NCBI GenBank assembly: GCA_031772625.1
Contig: CM062810.1
Span: forward strand, 705,906,358 to 705,970,357
Source of the DNA: Pinus tabuliformis
Lineage: Eukaryota > Streptophyta > Pinopsida > Pinales > Pinaceae
Direction of reading: 5' to 3'
Length of the DNA: 64,000 bases
This document shows, in pieces, positions 20,031 through 32,318 of the stretch. The position numbers were made by a program, and so were the translations under genes. The notes beneath the pieces were generated by a model. It saw nothing but the letters and a program-made list of their open reading frames with translations, made no database searches and was not told the origin of the DNA. How positions within the stretch are numbered: the stretch's first letter is position 1; each line of letters begins with the position of its first letter.

Positions 20031-21460
20031 ATGTTTTTACTTTTTGTCTATTTATAAGTTTTCAAATACATTTTTACCAATATTTTATTATTTTTCTCGA
20101 TATCAGTGATGTGTGGTTGTCTTTGTGCAGTTACAAGATCTTTTGGTGGTAACAGTGATCATTCTTGACTGATTCAACGAGTTTTGTTTTATCTCTTTTT
20201 TGAACTCATTAAAAATAAATGAAAAAGGAACCCCCATGGAGTCATCTTTAAGCTCTTTTCTAACTCTCGAAAGATGAAAAGATCACCGAGTACTTTTCTT
20301 TTCAAACTTGTTAAATTAAATGAATTGATGTCGTCTCAGTATACGAAAAAGGAACACCTTGGTCGACATGGTCAAGAGTTCTGTTAGATATTGTTTTCTA
20401 CCTTTTCGAGTTCAAGGGACAAATTACGAAAAAGGGCCTGATGGAGTTTTATTTTTCGTCTCTTTTTCAAACTCTCTAAATATGAAAAAGACATCGAGTT
20501 ACTCTTCTGTCGGACTCATAAAAATTAAACGACGAAAGACTTGTCACCATGACGAGACCGAGTTTCTCCTTCCTAGGACTCGTAAAACTTACTATGATGG
20601 ATTCATTCGAAGAATGAACTTATACGACAAGCATATGTTATCCCCTTCAATCTTTTGATTAAAATTAATTAGGGTACTCACTAGAAATAATGGGAAAAAA
20701 GTGAAAGTGAAACATCTCTTGTATAGGCAGCATGTCTCTCTTGAACATGACACTCATCTGTTTCTTGTGTCGGGTTTGGGATATCCTCACTCAGTCACTT
20801 GTCCTTCCGGGTTTGGGTGATCCATTTTGCCTCTCATATGACTATTCCACTTCGTCGTCATGACCCTTGGTCCTACGTTGAGTCAAATGCTCCCACACCC
20901 TGGAGTTGTTTCGCCGATATGTTCAAGAGAAGTCCTATCAGTAGTTTACTACCTATACATTGTCTGACCTTTTGCCAGAATCCTAGAAAATACTCGTTTA
21001 TTCCACTTTATTCCTTTTTTGTGTCGACGATGAGGGAATCATTATGGCCCTCCTTCGATGGGTCATTTCCTGTCGACTTCAGCTCATTATCCAGGAAGAT
21101 GACTTAGAAACTCCCTTTCAGTACCTTAGGGCTTGCATGCCTTAATGGCAAGTTCTTTGCATTCGACACCAGGTTTTCATCATTGGACTTCGATCAATGA
21201 TTCCATGAGTGTTCGACTTCAACTTCATTTTTACATTCACAAGTTGTACTGTTGTACCTTGAGATCCATTGTGATTATTGGTGGTTTCTCTTGTGTCTGT
21301 TAACGGTTCACATCATTGGCCGGTAATCAAGTGGTTTTCTAGCATGTTAGAATTCGTACTTTGATCGGGTTGGGATGAAGCGCAAGACCTTGCGTTTTGT
21401 ATGATATAACTTATGCTGCATGGAGTTATGTATTATTCATGATTGTATACATGTTTCCTC
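20031..21460 (+). other. non-coding 3' region of the Tat-like element
   Basis: No supported gene. 20190-20600 holds about five degenerate copies of a 50-90-bp phrase with the pattern CTCTTTTTCAAACTC..TAAA..AAATGAAAAAG. The rest is unique-looking T/C-rich sequence. An upstream promoter for the antisense ORF would be expected here but I see no clear TATA context. Confidence 0.5.
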
Positions 21461-21462
21461 TA

Positions 21463-21656
21463 TATGGATGGTTGTGACCATACCATGGGACCTTATATCT
21501 ATGATGATGATGATCCTTCTATATCGGGTGGCTGCGTCCATACCATGGATCTTATACTTCCAGACGATCCTTTTTCATTCGGATGGCTGCACCCATACCG
21601 TGGATCTTTTCAGATGGTCCTTTCTATCCAGATGGCTATGTCCATACCCTAGGTTC
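21463..21656 (+). repeat. degenerate tandem repeats in the 3' UTR of the Tat-like element
   Basis: Four copies, 45-65 bp each, starting GGATGGTTGTGACCATACCA, GGGTGGCTGCGTCCATACCA, GGATGGCTGCACCCATACCG and AGATGGCTATGTCCATACCC. Tandem repeats near the 3' LTR are a known feature of Tat/Ogre elements. Confidence 0.75.
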
Positions 21657-21851
21657 ATTTTTTGATATATATGACAAAGTTATCAGATATGTATATTTAT
21701 ATGTGTCCTTGATTTGCAGGTATTGTTATGGTGTTTGTTCTAGTCCTTGCACTAGCTCGTAAAGCATCTCAACCATCACTCCCTATTCTTCCTTCATTCT
21801 TTAGGAGGCATATATTACGCAGTATTTTGTCAAACCTCCTGCACTTACATG

Positions 21852-22848
21852 TGTCATACCCTAGAGTGCCAAAATCTTGACAACTATGCAGTGTACCCAT
21901 CCTAATATGCAGTCTAGATCCTCCCTGAAGAACTAATGAAAAGTTGCCTTGAGCCTTTCTTGAGAAAAATGAGCTCAAAAACCTAATTTTTGTGTCAGCG
22001 CGACTGTGACACTGCCCTCTCGTGCTGGTGGCAGGTTGCACCATATGAGCCCCGCGTTGTCAGTGTGGCTTTTAGTTGGATACTCACTTTCAACCCTAAA
22101 AGGAATTTTTTCCCAAAGTGGAGGAGAAGCTTCGTGATCTAGAGGCTTCCAGAATGGCAAGCTGGATGATGTTTGTTGTGGATGTGGTCGAATTCTCCCA
22201 ATATTACCCTTTTATCTTATTCCTATGAGCTTCCTCCTTGAGATGAGGACCTTCCCCTATCTTTGGTGAGATACTAACTCCCTCTCCCTGAATATAAATT
22301 CAACCCCCTCCATTCCCAAATGGTTGGTCTCTGATTATTTGCACCCTTATGCTGACATAATGCTTACATGCTATTCACTTTGGCTTGGAGAAGGAGTTCT
22401 TGAGCTTGGACTTGGACATTCACTCAAGGAGGGTTACAAACATCAAGGTTTCGGTTGTATGCTTCCTCTTTTGTTTTTTAATATATACAACTTTTTGTTC
22501 ACTTTCCATAAATGTTTGTGTCAATGCTTAATTTATCTTAATGCTCCTTGATCTATTAAGTGGATCACATTTGATTATGCATGTTGCACTTTTATGCTTT
22601 GTCATTTCTTTGGCTTCTTGTGTAGGTATTCAAACGCTATGAGAAGCAAGGACGGATCCTGAGGAGCAAGTGATCAAGATCTTCAACAGAAGAGTGCATT
22701 ATAGCATCAGAGTGAGGTAGGTCTCCTTCCTCTTCTCTTATTTTAATTGTAATCTAGGAATGTGTCTTGTAGATTGTCTCGTTTGTTGCTAGACCCACTC
22801 ATTGGGATAGAGGGATCGTGTCTGTCTGCAGAGAGGATTTACCTACTC
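21852..22848 (+). repeat. 3' LTR of the Tat-like element (about 997 bp)
   Basis: Begins TGTCATACCCTAG and ends ...CCTACTCA. The last 313 bp match 5080-5393 at about 93%. The left boundary is inferred from the TG start only, because the first two thirds of the 5' LTR lie outside the window and no clear polypurine tract precedes it. Confidence 0.7.
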
Positions 22849-23839
22849 AATATACACTATAGTTGACAAGAGAATCATGAGTGATGATAGATGACACTTG
22901 GGTCAACCATGGAATGAATGGGTTTGCAAGTGTTTGATAATCTCATATAAAAGGGACATTTCAAACTACTAAGGCATAAGTTAGAAAATACAAAACATCA
23001 CCAAGTATTTATATAATTGTACCAAGTTTAGGGTTTAAGAAGACTAGGATGATTTTCATTGCCTGAGAGCCAAGAGAAGGGAATAGAACCTACTGTAGTT
23101 TTTGTGTTTAGATTGATAGTTCTTGCAAGTTGATTTCCATTATAGTTATAGTCTATAACTTATTTGCATGTAAATTAATCACCCTCTTTCATTGTACCTG
23201 TGGCATTCTTTATATAATAATATATTAATGCACCTACCTTTGCTGCATATCCATTATTTTGTATCATGCTTTATTTACCACTATTTAGTAAATTGATCCT
23301 TGTGTTCTTATGCTATCTATTTTACAATATTGATAAATTATTTAATTATTGTCGGAATGTTTTAAGGATATGGTTGGATGTATGCCTATTGTTGCTTAAA
23401 CTAAGTCATGTTGAACTTGGATTATATCTCACTAATGTAGCTTAAAGTGAAGTTATGGGTAGAATTTAAGTGAAGAGACATAGTCTCGTTGTAGTAGGAA
23501 CACAATGGTCAAGTCAATTTGGATTCGGCAATGTAGTGTTGCATGACTAAAGATGAAAAGAAACATTTTGATCAATATTATTAGATTCGTGGTAGGGTGT
23601 TTCAAAGTTCAACTTGTTTAAGAAGTTGGTTTCAAAAGTTTGTTGGATTCTCTTCACCATATTTTAAAAGGAAATAGTAGGTTGAGAAAGTGTTTTGATT
23701 TGTTTGAGACCACTTTTAGATTTATACGTCATGGAGATAATTTTTAGCATAGGTGTTGTAGCAACCCCTTTGATGGTTGTCTAGAATAATTTCAGAAGGT
23801 GTTGTAGTTTGGAGGAAGGTGGAGGATCATTTTAAGAGA
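22849..23839. other. no gene seen
   Basis: AT-rich spacer without supported coding sequence or clear repeat. Confidence 0.5.
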
Positions 23840-25270
23840 ATGATATAGGATATAATTGATATAGGAGCAACTTGATATACTATCCCACCAAGCCTTAGAG
23901 TACACTGTAACCAAGTGAACATGATCACAACAATCATAGAGGACATGTTTAAGAGTATCTTGGGTTCAAGTGCAATTAAGCCTGGGTGTTTTCCTATAGG
24001 CATTTCAGATATGATATTTCTTAGTCTGCATTTGTATGAAATTTCATTAAGTGGGTTTTATCATCAATCGGATTATATTATAATCAATGGTTAATTATCG
24101 TGCCTTGCAAACCAACCTGATAAAGGAGTTAGAAACTAAGCTTGGCCTTAGAGCTATATCATGCAGTGCTTCAATAAAGGTAGGAAACTGTAAGGCTAAG
24201 GAAATAATAGGGCTTGCATTTATGGTTCACATATAGTTGTATAGACAGAAATTTCATGTTGACTTCACAATATTTCACATGGATGATTTTTATTTCATTC
24301 ATGGGAAATAATTTGTAAGGAGAAGGAAACAATTTATCGGGCATTTTATGGAAAAGTTGTGACACTGGTGGATGAAAGACTTGTGTGGTGCATACAACAA
24401 CAATGAATCTAAGCTAAATGGTGCAAATTATTGTTGCATTAAGCTTGAAAGGAGTAGGCATGAACTTAAAATCAAAACTCTTTGTAGTAGTCACTAGGAA
24501 GTGGATGAGGGTGGAGCCAAGGCACCTATTTTTCCTACACTTAGTGATGTGTTGGACAAGTTTACTAACCAAATGTTTCATTCATTACCAAAAGTTCTTC
24601 CACCTAGCTGCACCATTAACCATTGTATTTATCTAGATTCATGGTTCTAGACTCCAACCAAGGCTCCAAATTGACTTTCCTAACCTAAGTTGGAAGACTT
24701 AAGTTGATATTTCATAGCTTCTAAGTCATTGTATGCTGAATTAATCCTCTTCCAAAATAAAATTATCACCCTAGGGTTGAACATGCGCTTGGAATACCAT
24801 GCATTAAAAAATAAAGCTATCAAAAATCGAGACCTCTTACCTTTGGTTGTATATTTTTTTATTAACTTGGCTAAAGCTAAGGTTTTCTATCCTAGGCTTA
24901 AGGTAGGGATACTAATAAGGATTCTATAAGGAGATGAGGAAAAGATGGCCATAGTGACAAACTAGAAGAGTTTTGAATTTAATGTTATTCCTTTTGGATT
25001 TTGCAATGCTCCAATGATTTTTTGTACCTTGATTATCAATGATCTTATATTATTCTTGGATAAGGTGATTTTCTACCTAGATGGAATTGTGGTGTTTTGT
25101 GAGAACATGGAAGATCACATGAAGTGCATGGTAGAATTCCTTGAAGTGTTGAAGAGTAACTATGCATTTGAGAAGAAAAAGATCTATTTGTGTGTTATTG
25201 GATTGGACAAGGATGAATCCATATGGATTTTAAGAATTTTAAGATGTAATTTGTACAAAGTACATTGCAC
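23840..25270 (+). pseudogene. old Ty3/gypsy pol relic (protease to RT palm)
   Basis: Heavily mutated, pieced together across frames. 23850-24060 has protease-like IDIGAT and FPIGISDMIFL. 24500-24645 reads LSDVLDKFTNQMFHSLPKVL followed by PPSCTINHCIYLD, the N-terminal RT motif (family pattern LPKxLPPxRxIDHxIEL). 24780-24910 reads MRLEYHALKNKAIKNRDLLP (family MCVDYRALNKxTIKNRYPLP). 24965-25220 reads FEFNVIPFGFCNAP, then the catalytic box YLDGIVVF, with Gly for the second Asp, then EDHMKCMVEFLEVL. No LTRs were found. Much older than the other elements. Confidence 0.72.
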
Positions 25271-25274
25271 GTAA

Positions 25275-28200
25275 TCAATATAAAAAGTGGATTTTAGTAC
25301 TTAATTCACATACAATATTGTGTTGATTTCCCCACATAAACTCGCAGGAATGTATATCGATCAAAATACAATATGAAACATAAAATATTTTGCATTGTGA
25401 ATAGATAAATTCCATTCAAAAATTCGTGCAAATGTGATACTCAACAAAATATGATGTTTATAAAATACAAAATTTTGCAATCTAACTATAACCCAATGGC
25501 ACCTATTTTTTTGAAATCAACTGTCAAGTTGTACCAGATTAAAAAATTTCATGGATGGAATTTCCAATGTAGTTTACATATTAGTAGGTCGTACTCTAAC
25601 TGTTATATGTTTTGGATTTTTTGTTGGCTTATTTCCCATTTAATTTGTTCAGATTTGGGCAGGGATTTGTTATAATATCAAGTTTGAGTTGTGAAATGTT
25701 AGGGGTTTTATATGTTTATATTAATTTTCCTTCACTTTAAAATGTCAACCGAGGTTCATAAACTTAGAGTTTCAAAATATCACTAGTCTAGGAACACTTA
25801 ACAAACCTATTTAGAATGCAATACTCTGTTTTGAAAAGCTTCACCAATTTAATCTAACTTGTTTCTCTCAAACATCTGCAATTTTATTCCATTATCTACC
25901 TAGTACATAATTAAGTACCAGACTCTATTCTTTGTTCTAATTCCTAATTGAAATCCATTCAAATCCTCTAATCCAAACTTGCCTTAATTATGCTCTCAAT
26001 TAACCGGATTTAATCTGAAGTCAATCAACTATTAACTTGAATAAGCCTAACCTTATAAAAGTTCCTCTCACTGAGAATTCTAACTTCTTCAATCAAGTAT
26101 TAATATACCAAGTCTTCATTCAAACCTCAATCTTTGATAATTAAAACAATCAATTCCAATTCTAATACTATTTCTTATCAATTAACATGTAAGACTAGGA
26201 AGCATTCTTTAAGTTGAAAGCATACAATAATAGATTAAACTAAAGTCACAGAAATTAAGTGCTAGATATAAATAAAAAGCTTACAAAAATTAGAAACAAA
26301 AGCTACAGAAATTCGGTACTTACAGAAAGCTATAGAAATTTGGTACTTATAGAAATTCAATACTAAATTTCTAACTAAGTCTAATTGATATAACTTGGCC
26401 AGGATCAATGATGGGCCCTTTCCATGATGTGTGTCAACACATCAACACTTAAGGAATAAAAGCTAAAGTATTATATTATAAGTCTTCAATAAAACCAGTA
26501 CATCATAATTTTCATAGTCAAATGAAAGAACACAAATGTTCTAGAAGAAATATTATGTCTAATATTCTTTCATAAGACCTATGAGGTTTTATTTATACAT
26601 AAAAACTATGGAGATATGGATAAAACAACATCCCCAAACCCAAAAAATGGATTTACAACTTTAGAGGAAAAATCTCAGAAATCTGATATTTTTGTAATTT
26701 TATACAAATTGATGTTAAAAACAAACCATATCTTCTAGACCATGATGTATTTTGGATATTTGTTTCTATGGAATCTATTTTTCCATATTATCAATAAAAA
26801 TGTCTCTACGAATTCCCTGATTCAATTACATCGCCTCATAAATTGTGACTGAAGTTGGTTATTTAGATAATTTTTCCAAATATGATTTGAAGAACCAACT
26901 GTAACTTTTAAACCGTATTAAATTTTTGGAAACAATTTGAGATCCAAGTAAATTTCTATATTGTGCAAAAACAAATTTTCCGTATTCTCAAGATTCTCCA
27001 CCATATGCACGAAAATCGAGACAGAACATGGCAGTTTCAAAATTGTTACCTATTTTTGGTTGTAGCTTAAATCATGTGCTAGGATCCCACACATGTGAGC
27101 TGGGTATATTCCAAGGCTTGTACCAACATATTAGGCCCATGTGGCACATAATTTACCATGCTAGAGAAAAGAAAAATATACTTTATAACTTTGACTTTTT
27201 TTCTCCATTCGTGTAGGTGCAAAATTGAGTACCGAACTGCTGAACTGGTACCGAACGAAGTACTTAACTGCCAAATTGTTACTAAGTTGGTAAAGAAATA
27301 GAATTTTTCATATTTGAACATGATTCTTGGCCACATAACCACATTAGTAAACCTTCATTGATAAAACCATATTAAAGACACATTTAATCATTAAAAAGAT
27401 AAGAAATCCATCATAGTTAACCATAGGGTGAAAGAGGTTCATTTAGCAGAAGTTGATAGTATAATGGCTATGAAAAGTATCATAAATGCAAGAATATGGC
27501 TCATGAATGGGGACTTTATATAATGAATGATATGACATATTCAAATACCAACATGGACTTACTCTCCATAATTCATATGCTTCAGGAGTTTTTCACGCGT
27601 TGAATCCATATATACACTTAGAAACCTAGTTTAAACAACAAAAACCAAGATTTGACCCAAAAAGAATTTAGCTATCTTTCTTCAACTCCAAAACATATAA
27701 TAGTTAAACAACTCCTAAGTATCCACATCAAACTGTCATCTTGTAAAGATTTTAAGATTTGCATCAATTGCATTTCCAACTCACTTTACATCATAGTAGC
27801 CATGGTGGAATAAGAGTATTTATTATTTTATAATGTACATAGATGTTTATATGTAGAATGTGTATATTACATTAAATGATAAATGTATCTTAAATTGTTT
27901 AATTATCAAAGTTGATAAGTTTGTATATTTGGAAATTGGAAAGAGTTTCCAAATTAAATGATTGAAATAATTACTATATTATTTTTAATCTCCAACATCA
28001 AACATTAAAATAACACGAAAATTAACAATAATCGTTTTTAAATAATAATAGTTTGTGACACTTTGTCGAGGTTGTTGTGCAGTGTTGGAACCCTGATTTT
28101 TTTAGAGTTTCGTTAAGGGTGAAGCCGCGTAGGAGAATAAATGGGCACAGGAGATAAGGATGTCAATCAACATAGGGATGGTGGAAGAGGCAAGGAGTGG

Positions 28201-29105
28201 CACAGTCAGACGTCGCACACGAGGAGGGGAATACCACACAAGGGAAAGGAGGCATGTCTTTGGAGATGTTAGTTGCTAGGATTCATAGGAAAGATGAAGC
28301 CAATTGGGGATGTTGTAGTAGGTGGGAAGTTGGAGATATTTTGTAAAGAGAAGGGGTAATGGATAAGTGGAGCGGTTGATGAGAGATATTTCAAAGGGAC
28401 AACTCAAAGGTGGAATTAAGAAATATCCTAATGACTTGAGGGATAGTTGGAGTAGTCAGGATGAAAGTCGAGAAGGATCACTGGGAATCCAAGCAAGGAT
28501 AAAAAGGGGCGTTGAATACCAAACTTGTTGGTTTTTTTTTCTAGGAAGCGGAACCAAAGAGAAAAAATTGAGGAGTTTGTACTGTGTTGTTTCATGTCGA
28601 TAGTTTTGGGTCTATATTATGAATGCATGTACGCTTTTTTTTTTTTTTCAGAGGAGCATATGCTAGAGTCTTGAGTTGCCCAATAACCCTCTTGTAGTGT
28701 CCATATTAATATCTATATTTGATATGTGGGTCATGAATTTTGTTTATGGTTTGTATTTGGAGGGGAATATTCATGTATGGAATGTCCTAGGATGCACTTG
28801 AAACAATGTGTTGCAACTTGGACCAAGGGAAAAGTGCCACAATAAGAGTGGATATACCATTTCATACACGCATTAAATACCATTCCTGCCAATTTGTATG
28901 TGGAGCTTGAAGAGCATAGGGGAACACAGTATTGGAATGACATGACACAAAACTTTAAAGCCAAATTCAGTTTCTAGGTAGAGGAAATAGCGCTGGACGA
29001 GGCAATGAAGGTGATGTGGCAGAAATTTTTTGTGGTAAGGGAATTGGCTGAGTTAGGAAGTGAAACTCTGTGCTATACGCATAGGCATCTGCACCAAGTA
29101 CAAGA
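25275..29105. other. no gene seen
   Basis: AT-rich spacer. A few near-repeated phrases (ACAGAAATTCGGTACTTACAG, about 26300-26360) and short T tracts; open frames are short and without recognisable domains. Confidence 0.5.
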
Positions 29106-32100
29106 CTTAACAATGTGAACTTTGAAACGGGAATTGATACTGTTACCCGTTTTGTAGAGATAGCAAAAAAGTGACCCGATTTTGAAAAGGGGTGATGCAG
29201 AACACACATGTTTTTTTTAAAGCATAGTTTTTGGCACTATAATTTTTTTTATGTACATTGCTTTTTAGAATGGTAGTGATTTTGATGTTGATTTTAAAAA
29301 GTGGTAATTCTACACCATGTCCTTTCGTTAAAAGGCTTTTTTTTTTTTAATTTTAATTTTATAATGTATGAAATGTAAATAATTATTTCGTAAATTTAAT
29401 AATTTTGGAAGTGGTCTTATTCTTCATATTTTCTTGTTTTTATTTTTATTTTTATTTTTTTTTGTAGTGAGGTTTTTATTGTTTTGCATATTTAAAGAAG
29501 AAAGTTGATATTTTGCATTTTTGATATTCTACATATTTATAAACCGTTAATTAAATTTTCAATCCACATGACATAATTGTCTCTAAAAAACAGATATAAA
29601 AAAAGACAAAAATAAAAAAATAAAAAATGTTAAAAAAAATTATCTCATAAACCATAAAATAATTTGGAAAAAAAAAACAAAAATAAATAAATAAATATAT
29701 ATATATATATATAAGTAAAAATAGAGAAATTAAAAAAAAAAACATTAGCAAAAACTAGGAAAAAAAATAAATTAATTAAAAACAAACTAGTTTAGAGAAA
29801 AAGAAGAAAATTAGCGGAAAAAAAATTTAAAAACTAATAAAATTAATATTAAAAAAACAAAAATAAACTCAAATGAGAAAAAAAACAAACAAAACAACAC
29901 AAAAAAACCCAAAAAATTTGAAAATAAAAAAAAAATATATCAAATTATTAAAAAACCAAAAAAAAAAAAAAATTCATTTTTTTTTAAACAAAAATTATTA
30001 TTACTATTTTTTTTTAATATTTTTTTTATTTTAAAAAAAATAATCATTAAAAAAAAATTATATATTTTTTAAAAGAATTTCATATTTTAATTTAAAATTT
30101 TAAAATTTTAAAAAATCATTTAAAAAAACAAATTTAAAAATGTTTTTTATTTGTAATTTAAAATTTAAAAATTTTAAAAAATGATTTTAATTTTTTTTTT
30201 TAAATGTTTTCTATTATTAAAAAAGAAAAATTGAATGGTCGTCGCTCCCCTCCGCCCGTGGTGGCGCTGTCGTGGGTGGAGGGGCCTACGTGCCGTGCGC
30301 GGGGGGCCTGCACGCAGGCCCCTCCACCCACGGCAGCGCCACCACGGGCGGCTGAGGGGCGGTGGGCCGATTTCGGAATCGGCCCTCCGCCCCTCGAAAT
30401 CGGCCCTCCGCCCCTCGACTGCCCGTGGTGGTGCTGCCGTGGGTGGAGGGCACGCACCACCACAGGCGGTCGAGGGGCGGTGGGCCGATTTCGGAATCGG
30501 CCAACCGCCCCCGACCGCCCGTGGTGGCGCTGCCATGGGCGGAGGGCCCCGAAATCGGCCCACTACCCCCTGGCCGCCCGTGGTGGCGCTGCCGTGGGCG
30601 GAGGGCCTGCGTGCAGGCCCCTCCGCCCGTGGTGGCGCTGCCGTGCGCGGAGGGCCTGCGTGTAGGCCCCTCCGGCCATGGTCGCACCACCACGGGTGGC
30701 CGGGTGGCGCGGCCGTGGGCGGAGGCCCTGCACGCAGGCCCCTCCGCCCATGGCAGCGCCACCACGGGCGGCCGGGGGGCGGTGGGCTGATTCTCGGAAT
30801 CGGCCCACTACCCCCCGGCCGCCCGTGGTGGCACTGCCGTGGGCGGAGGGGCCTGCGTGCAGGCCCTCCGCCCATGGCCATGCCACCACGGGCGGCAGGG
30901 GAGCGACGGCCATTCATTTTTATTTTATTTTTTTCTAATTAAAAAAAGAAAAACCAATAAAAAACATTTAAAACTTAAAAAAAAAAATTAAAATCATTTT
31001 TTTTAATTTTAAATTACAAATAAAAAACATTTTTAAATTTTTAATTTTTAATTTTTTAAATGATTTTTTAAAATTTTAAATTAAAATATGAAATTCTTAA
31101 AAAAAAAAAAAAAACAATGATTTTTTTTAAATAAAAAAAAAAATATTGTTTTAAAAAAAATAATAATAATAATTTTTGTTTAATAAAAAAATAGAAATGT
31201 TTAAAAAACAAATTTAAATTTTAAAATTTGTTTGGTTTTTTTAATATTTTAATATTTCTTTCTTCTTCTTTTTTGAGTTTATTTTTGTTCTTTTTAATAT
31301 TAATTTTATTAGTTTTTTAATTTTTTTTCTTTAATTTTTTTTTTAATTTTCTTTTTCTTTTTTAAACTTGTTTGTTTTTAATTTTTTTTTTCCTAGATTT
31401 TTCTAATGTTTTTTTTTACTCTCTATTTTTACTTATTTAATTTTATATATATATATTTTTTAATTTTGGTTTTTTTTCTAAATTCTTTTATGGTTTATAA
31501 GATAATTTTTTTTAACATTTTTTTATTTTTGTCTTTTTTATATATATTTTTATATTTGTTTTTTTAAGTAACCAACATTTTAATCTTAATTTTAGTAGTT
31601 TTTAATTTTTTTTGTTAATTTTCTATTTTTTTTAAAATCTAGTTTGTTTTTAATTTTTCTATTTTTACCTACTTAATTTCTAGGTTTTTTTAAATGTTTT
31701 GTTTTGTTTTGTTTTTTTTTTTTTTTTGCCAATTTTTTTTATGGTCTACAAGATATTTTTTTTTACTATTTATTTGTTTACAATGTTTAATTTTTTTTAG
31801 TTTTTTAATTTTTATCATTAATTGTGTTTTTTTTTTTTTTTTTTTTTTATGATTGATTTTTTTAATTTTTTTTTTAGTATATATTTTAATTTATGTTTTG
31901 TATTTTTCGAAAAAAAAATTATTTTGTTTTTTTCATTGTTTTAATCTTTTTTTTTTTTTTTTCAATTTTATGTTTTCAATATTTTTTTTAATTTTAATGT
32001 TTTTCGTGGTCATGATAAAATATTTTACGCTATTATTTCGAAATGTTGAAATTTTACTTTTGAAAAAAAAATAAAAGTGTTTTCCCAGCGTTAACACTCT

Positions 32101-32318
32101 TCATTTTGAGGGTGTTTTTTGAACAATTTTTGCGCAAAAAATTGGTTTTCACCGCCATTTTTAAAACATGTTGAAAATTTACCCAAGAAAAAAACAGGTG
32201 TTATTCGAGTATTAACATTTTTCGTTTTTAGCACTACTTTTGATGTTTTTTCGAGGTTTTTTGGCCAGAGTTCCCGTTTTGATTTTATAGTTCCTGTTTC
32301 AAAGTTTACATTGTTACT
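29106..32318. mobile_element. foldback-like inverted repeat with GC-rich core
   Basis: The flanks are reverse complements. The outermost pair is CAATGTGAACTTTGAAACGG (29111-29130) against GTTTCAAAGTTTACATTGTT (about 32296-32315). A middle pair is TCTCATAAACCATAAAATAA (about 29643) against TTTTATGGTTTATAAGATAA (about 31487). The innermost is AATGGTCGTCGCTCCCCT against its near-complement ending GACGGCCATT at both edges of the core. Arms are mostly A/T homopolymer runs, each about 1.1-1.4 kb, with diverged parts and an internal duplication in the right arm (about 31490 and 31740). No ORF, transposase or clear target duplication was found, so transposon identity (foldback or long-TIR MULE type) is inferred from the shape only. 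Confidence 0.6.
30235..30914. repeat. GC-rich palindromic minisatellite core
   Basis: About 680 bp of very GC-rich DNA inside A/T tracts. It is built from recurring blocks such as CCGCCCGTGGTGGCGCTGCC, GGGCGGAGGGCCTGCGTGCA and GGTGGGCCGATTTCGGAATC, which appear in both orientations so that most units are themselves inverted repeats. The several long overlapping frames here on both strands are composition artefacts. CpG dense. Confidence 0.85.

Larger units (their letters stand above)
5080..22848 (+). mobile_element. Tat-lineage-like Ty3/gypsy element lacking RT and integrase
   Basis: Delimited by a 5' LTR remnant (5080-5393) and a 3' LTR (21852-22848). The order is leader, Pro/Gln-rich gag with a CX2CX3HX4C knuckle, Tat-type protease, extra RNase H, antisense ORF, tandem repeats, 3' LTR. 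Reverse transcriptase, its own RNase H and integrase are absent, so it could move only with help from a related element. It is lengthened by three later insertions: the chromovirus in its 5' LTR, an L1-like sequence at 8387-9921 and a PLE pair at about 11411-15523. An extra RNase H, antisense ORFs and 3' tandem repeats are known traits of the Tat/Ogre lineage. The target-site duplication cannot be checked because the left flank is outside the window. Confidence 0.8.

Noticed and set aside
29551-29751. Phe/Tyr/Ile-rich minus-strand ORF
   Set aside because: Same cause in the left, A-rich arm.
30174-30942. Six or more long overlapping ORFs on both strands (up to 247 codons, Ala/Pro/Arg/Gly-rich)
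   Set aside because: They lie in the GC-rich palindromic minisatellite, open in several frames and both strands at once, with mirror-image peptides. This is a composition effect, not coding.
31853-32074. Phe/Ile/Leu-rich ORF looking like a membrane protein
   Set aside because: Translation of T homopolymers in the right foldback arm; low complexity, no conserved feature.
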